A stretch of 64,000 bases of DNA from Dactylosporangium fulvum (lineage in GTDB: Bacteria; Actinomycetota; Actinomycetes; Mycobacteriales; Micromonosporaceae). Location: NCBI RefSeq assembly GCF_025137375.1, contig NZ_CP073720.1:8518501-8582500 (forward strand). The letters are read 5' to 3'. Each line of letters starts with the position of its first letter. Position 1 is the stretch's first letter. The position numbers were made by a program, and so were the translations under genes. Below, piece by piece: positions 58,478 through 64,000 of the stretch. The notes below the pieces were generated by a model. It ran no database searches. It had not been told where the DNA came from and saw only the letters and a list, made by a program, of their open reading frames with translations.

Positions 58478-58846
58478 TCAGGTTTCCGAGGTGGCCGATC
58501 GCCAGACGTCGTCGTCTTCGTCGGAGTTCGAGGCTTCAGCGCTACGGGCTGAGCCTGTTGATTCTGCACGTCCGGACGTGCTTGTCGATTCTGCACGTGC
58601 AGTTGCGCCGAAGGAACGCAGGACCCCCGCCAGCCCGACGGCGATGTCACCGACCCCGGTCGCGACGCGCTCGGCAAGGTCCGGATCGGGGTTGCGCGCG
58701 GCGGCGATGGCCTTGCAGACGGGGCAGGCGCAGCACTCACCGGAGCCGGTCGCGAAGCCGGCGGCCCGGTCGGCGGCGACGGACAGCGCGGCGAACGCCG
58801 TGGCGACCAGCCGCTCGGCCTCCTCCCGCGGGTCACGGTGGGTCAT
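58478..58846 (-). CDS. DUF5304-like small protein with a Cys cluster
   Basis: A 122-residue protein: EEAERLVATAFAALSVAADRA, then SGECCACPVCKAIAAARNPDPDLAERVATGVGDIAVGLAGVLRSF and a Ser/Ala/Glu-rich disordered tail. The CCACPVC cluster may bind a metal. It resembles DUF5304 proteins of actinobacteria. The ATG overlaps the SRPBCC stop by 4 nt (ATGA), the position held by Rv2186c relative to Rv2185c in mycobacteria. Confidence 0.72.
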   Translation of the reverse strand: MTHRDPREEAERLVATAFAALSVAADRAAGFATGSGECCACPVCKAIAAARNPDPDLAERVATGVGDIAVGLAGVLRSFGATARAESTSTSGRAESTGSARSAEASNSDEDDDVWRSATSET

Positions 58847-59289
58847 GATGTCGCCTCGACGCGGCGCTTGAGCTCTTTGAGTGCGGTGTCCATGATCATC
58901 TTCTCAGCCTTGCGCTTGAACATGCCGATCATGCCGATCGCCAGCTCCACGGCCAGCGAATAGGTGACCGTGGAGGTGCCGTCGGCGTTGGCGGTAATGT
59001 CATACGAGCCGTCCTGCTGCTTCTGCATCTTCGACGGCGCCACCAGGCTCCACTCGATGCGGCTCAGATCCTCGGCGTATTCGTACTGCAAAGTGTATTC
59101 GTCGGTGAACGGGCCAGAGTCCAGCACGAAGCGAACCTGACTGGCATACCCGTCCTCGTATTCCTCGACCACCTCGATCGACTTCACCGCGGCCACCCAT
59201 TCCGGGTAGCGCGCGAAGTCGGCGATGACCGCGGCGACCCGCTCCGGGGTCGCGTCAATGACGATCGACTGCGTCGAAGTGTCGGCCAT
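58843..59289 (-). CDS. SRPBCC (START-like) family protein, Rv2185c type
   Basis: A 148-residue single-domain lipid- or polyketide-binding fold: ADTSTQSIVIDATPERVAAVIADFARYPEWVAAVKSIEVVEE, the typical SRPBCC start, then a beta-sheet and the long C-terminal helix FKRKAEKMIMDTALKELKRRVEA. It probably binds a hydrophobic ligand. The ATG at 59289 is preceded by TAGCCT and 7 nt, a leaderless layout. It is divergent from fadD15, the same arrangement as Rv2185c/Rv2187. Confidence 0.88.
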   Translation of the reverse strand: MADTSTQSIVIDATPERVAAVIADFARYPEWVAAVKSIEVVEEYEDGYASQVRFVLDSGPFTDEYTLQYEYAEDLSRIEWSLVAPSKMQKQQDGSYDITANADGTSTVTYSLAVELAIGMIGMFKRKAEKMIMDTALKELKRRVEATS

Positions 59290-59296
59290 GCGTGGC

Positions 59297-59302
59297 AGGC
59301 TA
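59297..59302 (-). promoter_or_regulatory. -10 element of the SRPBCC gene (leaderless)
   Basis: On the minus strand TAGCCT ends 7 nt before the ATG at 59289. Confidence 0.5.
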
Positions 59303-59419
59303 CCTCTGTCCCGGCGGGAGCGGCCCGTCGGCTCGCCGCTGGTCGACGCGGTGGGAGCACGAGGACGGCGAACAGGTAGGTTCCGGATACGGAAACAGAG
59401 CTGACATGAGGAGCCGGAC

Positions 59420-61210
59420 GTGCGCGAGTTCTCCGTCCCCGCCGCGGTGATCGTTGCCGACACGGCCACGCTGACCGACCCGGTCTGGGACAACGCGGCC
59501 ACGGCGCCCGACGCCGTGCAGTTCCAGCGGCGGGTGGGCTCCACGTGGCAGGACGTCACCTGCGCGGAGTTCCTCGACCAGGTCGTGGCGCTGGCCAGGG
59601 GCCTGCTGGCGGCCGGCATCGAGCCGGGCGAGCGGGTCGGGCTGATGAGCAAGACGCGATACGAGTGGACGCTCATCGACTACGCCATCTGGACCTGTGG
59701 CGCGGTGACGGTCCCCATCTACGAGACCTCCAGCGCCGAGCAGGTCGCCTGGATCCTGGAGGACTCGGGCGCGGTCGCCTGCTTCATCGAGACCGACGCG
59801 CACCGGGAGATCCTCGCCGAGGCCCGTGACCGCACGCCGGCGCTGGCCCACGTCTGGCAGATCGAGGGCGTCCGGAGCGCGCTCGACGAGCTGGTCGCCG
59901 ACGGCGCCGCGGTGCCACGGGAGGACGTCGACCGGCGCCGGACCGGCACCAAGGCCGACGACCTGGCGACGATCATCTACACCAGCGGCACGACCGGCCG
60001 CCCCAAGGGCTGCATGATCACCCACCGCAACATGCTGTCCGACATCGTCAACGCCGTCCCGGAGCTGCGCTCGCTGTTCAACGAGGGCGCCCGGACGCTG
60101 CTGTTCCTCCCGCTCGCCCACTCCTTCGCACGGCTCATCCAGATCGGCGTGGTGCAGGCGCGGGCGACCATGGGCCACACCGCCGACACCAAGAACCTCG
60201 CCGAGGTGCTCAAGAGCTTCCAGCCGACGTTCGTGCTGTCGGTGCCGCGGGTGTTCGAGAAGGTCTACAACACCGCCAAGCAGCGTGCCCACGCCGACGG
60301 CAAGGGCGCGATCTTCGACCGGGCTGAGCGCGTCGCGATCGCGTACAGCCAGGCCGAGAAGCCCGGCATGGCGCTCAAGCTGCAGCACACGCTCTTCGAC
60401 CGCCTCGTCTACAGCAAGCTGCGGGCAGCGCTCGGCGGCCGGTGCGAGCGGGCCATCTCCGGCGGTGCCCCGCTCGGCGAGCGGCTGGCGCACTTCTTCC
60501 GGGGCATCGGCGTGACGATCTACGAGGGGTACGGGCTGACCGAGACGTCCCCGGCCACCAACGCCAACCGGGACACCGGCGACCGGATCGGCACCGTCGG
60601 GCGGCCCCTGCCGGGCGTGACGATCCGCATCGCCGACGACGGCGAGGTCCTCGTGCAGGGCGACATCGTCTTCAAGGGGTACTGGAACAACCCCGAGGCC
60701 ACGGCCGAGGCGATCGACGACGACGGCTGGTTCCGCACCGGCGACCTCGGCGATCTTGACGAGGACGGCTACCTGCGCATCACGGGCCGCAAGAAGGAGA
60801 TCATCGTGACGGCCGGCGGCAAGAACGTCGCCCCCGCCGTCCTGGAGGACCGGGTGCGGGCCCACGCCCTGGTCAGCCAGTGCATGGTCATCGGCGACCG
60901 CCAGCCGTTCATCGCCGCGCTGGTCACCATCGACCCGGACGCGCTGCCGGCCTGGAACAAGGCCAACGGCAAGCCTGACGGGGCGACCGCGGCGGACCTG
61001 GCCGACGACGAGCAGTTGCGCGCCGAGATCCAGCAGGCGATCGACGAGGCCAACCGGGCCGTGTCGAAGGCCGAGGCGATCAAGGTCTTCCGCATCCTGC
61101 CGCGGGACTTCACCGAGGCGACCGGCGAGCTGACGCCGTCGTTGAAGGTCAAGCGAAACGTCGTGATGAAGGAGTACGCGGGCGACATCGCCGCCGTCTA
61201 TGAGCGCTGA
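59420..61210 (+). CDS. fadD15: Long-chain fatty-acid-CoA ligase, FadD15 type
   Basis: A 596-residue ANL enzyme: TIIYTSGTTGRPKGCMITHRN (P-loop), LLFLPLAHSFARLIQ, GGAPLGERLAHFFRGIGVTIYEGYGLTETSPA, GWFRTGDLGDLDEDGYLRITGRKKEIIVTAGGKNVAP and the C-terminal lysine region TPSLKVKRNVVMKEYAGDI. It activates long-chain fatty acids to acyl-CoA through an acyl-AMP. GAGGAG seven bases before the GTG sets the start. Family and context match Rv2187. Confidence 0.93.
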   Translation: MREFSVPAAVIVADTATLTDPVWDNAATAPDAVQFQRRVGSTWQDVTCAEFLDQVVALARGLLAAGIEPGERVGLMSKTRYEWTLIDYAIWTCGAVTVPIYETSSAEQVAWILEDSGAVACFIETDAHREILAEARDRTPALAHVWQIEGVRSALDELVADGAAVPREDVDRRRTGTKADDLATIIYTSGTTGRPKGCMITHRNMLSDIVNAVPELRSLFNEGARTLLFLPLAHSFARLIQIGVVQARATMGHTADTKNLAEVLKSFQPTFVLSVPRVFEKVYNTAKQRAHADGKGAIFDRAERVAIAYSQAEKPGMALKLQHTLFDRLVYSKLRAALGGRCERAISGGAPLGERLAHFFRGIGVTIYEGYGLTETSPATNANRDTGDRIGTVGRPLPGVTIRIADDGEVLVQGDIVFKGYWNNPEATAEAIDDDGWFRTGDLGDLDEDGYLRITGRKKEIIVTAGGKNVAPAVLEDRVRAHALVSQCMVIGDRQPFIAALVTIDPDALPAWNKANGKPDGATAADLADDEQLRAEIQQAIDEANRAVSKAEAIKVFRILPRDFTEATGELTPSLKVKRNVVMKEYAGDIAAVYER

Positions 61211-61257
61211 TCGATCCATGCCCTCCGGTTCCGCCCCCATCTGGAAAGGGATCGCTC

Positions 61258-62868
61258 TTGACCGAGCTGCCGGTGCCTGGTGAACGCCCCAGGAGCGCCG
61301 TGATCGCGGTTCGTGTCCTGATGCTCACGCTCGTCGCGACACTGTTGCTGATCGACGGGGTGCGCGCAGTCGAGCTGCTGTGGCTCGCGCTGCTGCTCGC
61401 CTCGGCGTCGATCGCGACGGTCGCGCCGCCCGCGCACCGGGTCGCCCAGCTCGGCCGCATGGCCGAGGTGCTGATCACGGCGTTCGCCGCGTCGACGCTC
61501 AACTCCGACGCCGGGGTGCTGCTGGTGTACCTGCCGGTGCCGATCATCGGCGCGGCGCTGTCCGACGGCCGCCGGATCGCCGGGCTGTTCCTCGGCGCCG
61601 CCGCGGCACTGCTCGCCGTCGGGGGCGCGGTCGAGGGTGTGCTCAACGAGCGGGCGTACCTCGTCTCCGCCGTCCAGTGGCTGCTCATCGCCGGCATAGG
61701 CGCCTTCCAGGCAGGCATCCTGCAGCGCGTGCTGGCCCGCCGCCCCGACGACACGCCACAGCCCTACGCCGAGGCGACCCGCCTGCTCACCCAGCTGCGC
61801 AGCGTCGCCCGGCAGCTGCCCGGCGCCACCCTCGACCCGGGTGGTCTCGCCGAGCACCTCCTCGACGAGGTCCGGGCCATGGTCCCCGCCGTCCGGGGCG
61901 CCGTGCTGTCCGGCAGCGGCGGCGGCCGGCTCGTCGTGCTGGCCCAGGCCGGTGTCGAGCGGCTCGACTGGGAGACCGCCCTGGACACCGAGAGCGCCGT
62001 CGCGGACGCCTGGGCCACCCAGCAGCCGGTCACCTCGGCCCGCTCGCAGGCCCGGTCGGTGGCCGGCCGCCGGGACCTCACGTCGCTGGTCGTGCCGCTG
62101 ATCGCCGGGGTGCGCACGGTCGGGCTCATCGTCCTGGAGAGCGACAGCGCCGGCGCGTACCCGCCCTCGCTCATCTCGCGGGTCACCGCGATCACCGGCC
62201 CGGCGGCGCTGCGGTTGGAGGCCGCGCTGCTCTTCGACGAGGTCCGCTCGCTCGCGACCACCGAGGAGCGGCAGCGGCTCGCCCGCGAGATCCACGACGG
62301 CGTGGCCCAGGAACTGGTCATGGTCGGCTACGGCATCGACAACGCCGTGGCCGCCCTGCCCGACGCGACCGCCGCCGAGGAGGAGCTGCGTATCCTGCGC
62401 GCCGAGGTCACGCGGGTGATCACCGAACTGCGACTCTCGCTCTTCGAGCTGCGCAGCGAGGTCGACCGCTACGGGGGATTGACGGCCGCGATCGCGGACT
62501 ATGCACGTACCGTCGGCGCGTCGGCGGGCCTCCGGGTCCACCTCTCGCTCGACGAATCAACCGCCCGCTTGCCCGCGGCGGTTGAGGCGGAACTGCTGCG
62601 CATTGCCCAGGAAGCCATCACAAACGCGCGGAAACATGCCGGCGCGGAGAATCTTTGGGTAACGTGCGCGGTCGATCCACCGTTCGCACAGGTAGAAATC
62701 TCCGACGATGGCAGCGGCATCGGTGAAAACCGCCCGGATGGGCGCTATGGTCTTGCGATCATGGCCGAGAGGGCGGAACGTATCCGGGGCCGGTTGGAGA
62801 TCACACCACGTGTGCCGAATGGGACCACAGTGGCGGTTGTGCTCGGAACCGCACCGCGTGCGCGGTAG
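61258..62868 (+). CDS. Two-component sensor histidine kinase, NarL/DesK type
   Basis: A 536-residue kinase: about five N-terminal hydrophobic helices (to ~160), a GAF-like domain (~190-330), then HisKA_3 dimerisation with the phospho-His in RQRLAREIHDGVAQELVMVGYG, and a HATPase with LLRIAQEAITNARKHAGAENLWV, ISDDGSGIG and GRYGLAIMAERAERIRGRLE. The TTG at 61258 has AAAGGG seven bases upstream; a GTG at 61270 is the alternative. It forms an operon with the response regulator 32 nt downstream. Confidence 0.92.
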   Translation: MTELPVPGERPRSAVIAVRVLMLTLVATLLLIDGVRAVELLWLALLLASASIATVAPPAHRVAQLGRMAEVLITAFAASTLNSDAGVLLVYLPVPIIGAALSDGRRIAGLFLGAAAALLAVGGAVEGVLNERAYLVSAVQWLLIAGIGAFQAGILQRVLARRPDDTPQPYAEATRLLTQLRSVARQLPGATLDPGGLAEHLLDEVRAMVPAVRGAVLSGSGGGRLVVLAQAGVERLDWETALDTESAVADAWATQQPVTSARSQARSVAGRRDLTSLVVPLIAGVRTVGLIVLESDSAGAYPPSLISRVTAITGPAALRLEAALLFDEVRSLATTEERQRLAREIHDGVAQELVMVGYGIDNAVAALPDATAAEEELRILRAEVTRVITELRLSLFELRSEVDRYGGLTAAIADYARTVGASAGLRVHLSLDESTARLPAAVEAELLRIAQEAITNARKHAGAENLWVTCAVDPPFAQVEISDDGSGIGENRPDGRYGLAIMAERAERIRGRLEITPRVPNGTTVAVVLGTAPRAR

Positions 62869-62900
62869 CGTGAAGGCACCAGAGGGAGAGAGCACCGGGA

Positions 62901-63569
62901 ATGTCGACTACCGCGACGCCGACGACTCGCACCAAAGTGCTGCTCGTCGACGACCACGATCTCATCCGCAGAGGACTCCGGCACGCGTTCGAGCGTGACC
63001 GCCAGTTCGAGGTGGTGGGCGAGGCCGCCACGGCCGCCGAGGCCATCCGGCAGGCCGGTGCCTTGCAGCCCGACGTCGTGATCATGGACCTCCGCCTGCC
63101 CGACGGCAGCGGCCTGGAGGCGACCCGAGCACTGCGGAAGACCAGCAACACCATGGGCATCGTCGTCCTGACCATGTATGCCGGCGACGACCAGCTCTTC
63201 GGCGCCTTGGAGGCCGGCGCGTCGGCGTTCGTGCCGAAGACCGCCCCCGCCGACGAGGTGGTGGCCGCGGCCCGGCACGCGGCCTCGGCACCGAGCGCGT
63301 TCACGGCCGCCGACCTGGCCGAGGCGATGAAGCGCCGGCTGGCCCCGAGCGGCCCGCAGCTGTCCCCCCGCGAGGGCCAGGTGCTGCGCCTGCTCGCCGA
63401 CGGCATGAGCGTGGCCGGCATCGCCAAGCAGCTGTTCGTCTCCGAGTCCACGGCGAAGACGCACATCTCGAAGCTGTACGAGAAGCTCGGCGCCGCCAAC
63501 CGCGCCCAGGCTCTCATGACGGCCCTTCGCCTGGGCCTCCTGGAAGCTCCGGACGCCCCGAAATTCTGA
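62901..63569 (+). CDS. LuxR/NarL-family response regulator
   Basis: A 222-residue regulator: receiver domain with VLLVDDHDLIRRGL, phospho-acceptor Asp in VVIMDLRLPDGSG, Thr in VVLTMY and Lys in FVPKTA; C-terminal LuxR HTH LSPREGQVLRLLADGMSVAGIAKQLFVSESTAKTHISKLYEKLGAANRAQAL. It is the cognate partner of the upstream kinase. AGGGAGAG lies upstream of the ATG. A strong hairpin ends the operon. Confidence 0.94.
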   Translation: MSTTATPTTRTKVLLVDDHDLIRRGLRHAFERDRQFEVVGEAATAAEAIRQAGALQPDVVIMDLRLPDGSGLEATRALRKTSNTMGIVVLTMYAGDDQLFGALEAGASAFVPKTAPADEVVAAARHAASAPSAFTAADLAEAMKRRLAPSGPQLSPREGQVLRLLADGMSVAGIAKQLFVSESTAKTHISKLYEKLGAANRAQALMTALRLGLLEAPDAPKF

Positions 63570-63597
63570 TTCCGGGTCCTCAACCCGCTGCCGCCTC

Positions 63598-63626
63598 GGC
63601 CGCGCCGCAGTTTCTGCGGCGCGGCC
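63598..63626 (+). terminator. Hairpin terminator of the two-component operon
   Basis: GGCCGCGCCGCAG (63598-63610) pairs perfectly with 63614-63626 around TTT, 28 nt after the response-regulator stop. Confidence 0.8.
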
Positions 63627-63794
63627 GGCGCTATTCAGAATGGCCAGCGGTTCGGCCGCATTATGGTCGCAATCAGATAACACATTGACGACAACTGATC
63701 GCCAAAATTGCCCCGCTCTGATTCCGGCGCCGCCGGCGAGCGACACAATCCCCGCGGCCGCCCGGCCCGTTTCCGCTCGCAGCCAACGGCCCGG

Positions 63795-64000
63795 ATGAAC
63801 AGTTCCGCCACCCGCGATTCCGACCGGTACCACCGACATGGCGCCCCGGAGCATGCGACGGGTGTCCCAGCAGCGGCGAAGGCGGGGTCGCCGACGGCGT
63901 CCACCGGCCACCCCGCCTTCGCCACCAAATCGCGGGCCCATCCCCCACCAACCGAGGTCCTCGGCCTGGACGTCACCTCCGACGCCACCGGCCACCTCGA
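63795..64000 (+). CDS. Start of an unidentified gene running off the right edge
   Basis: From the ATG at 63795 the frame stays open to the window end and gains very high third-position GC from about 63850 on. The translation opens MNSSATRDSDRYHRHG and reaches PTEVLGLDVTSDATGHL. The true start may be later. The region 63640-63790 is AT-richer and promoter-like. No family can be assigned from about 68 codons. Confidence 0.35.
   Translation, partial: MNSSATRDSDRYHRHGAPEHATGVPAAAKAGSPTASTGHPAFATKSRAHPPPTEVLGLDVTSDATGHL

Noticed and set aside
59300..61240. 646-codon minus-strand frame opposite fadD15
   Set aside because: Shadow of the acyl-CoA ligase gene; no motif and low-complexity composition.
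63635..63988. 117-codon minus-strand frame at the right edge
   Set aside because: Codon bias favours the plus-strand frame from 63795, and this one lacks a ribosome-binding site and motifs.

Overview
The window is high-GC DNA with very high third-position GC, frequent GTG starts, many 1-14 nt gene overlaps and leaderless promoters. This points to a filamentous actinomycete. A family-level guess of Micromonosporaceae (Actinoplanes, Micromonospora, Salinispora, Dactylosporangium type) rests on the split crtYc/crtYd cyclase, a carotenoid end-group cluster resembling the Salinispora one, and a GATCTTGGAGTTGTGG inverted repeat that I recall as frequent in that family. No rRNA, tRNA, CRISPR array or intact insertion sequence was seen.

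Layout. 0-4 kb: SOS mutasome on the minus strand (SAV_6107-type HEPN gene, imuA', imuB, start of dnaE2) with a perfect LexA box at 3613-3628. 4-10 kb: a transporter, a YbaK-type deacylase, and a tightly overlapping carotenoid end-group cluster (CrtA-like monooxygenase, GNAT, CruF, GT2, CrtD/CrtI-like desaturase). 10-11 kb: MarR regulator divergent from an F420-type reductase/hemerythrin fusion. 11-22 kb: a block collinear with Mycobacterium Rv2172c-Rv2178c (metF, idsA, Rv2175c, pknL, aroG), with crtYc/crtYd where mycobacteria have mptA and with nfo and a threonine aldolase added. 22.3-24.1 kb: a gene-poor, repeat-rich stretch with a MITE-like element. 24-31 kb: lpdA, corA, a thioesterase, a membrane-anchored EEP phosphatase, an orphan winged-helix regulator and a NYN nuclease. 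31-38 kb: a GGDEF protein, then a four-gene minus-strand operon (coiled-coil protein, Cas4/RecB-like Fe-S nuclease, unknown 491-residue protein, SF1 helicase). 38-47 kb: acyltransferase, DsbA-like protein, an extra EF-Tu, FHA protein, proC, PFK, MerR with two membrane proteins. 47-61 kb: the mycobacterial-type block resumes (Rv2179c-type RNase, Rv2182c-type acyltransferase, Rv2185c-type SRPBCC, fadD15), interleaved with Crp/Fnr, a large adenylate-cyclase/AAA/TPR protein, a flavin monooxygenase, EEP nuclease and ROK glucokinase. 61-64 kb: a NarL-type two-component pair and the start of one more gene.

How it fits together. The carotenoid genes at 5-10 kb and the prenyl synthase plus lycopene cyclase at 14-16 kb could serve one pathway to a cyclised, hydroxylated, glycosylated C40 carotenoid; phytoene synthase and the main desaturase are not here. 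The nuclease-helicase operon at 33-37.7 kb is the best candidate for an undescribed system: four co-transcribed genes, 4-nt GTGA overlaps, one leaderless promoter, and enzyme parts typical of DNA end processing or defence. All coordinates were read by eye and function calls rest on motifs; no search was run.
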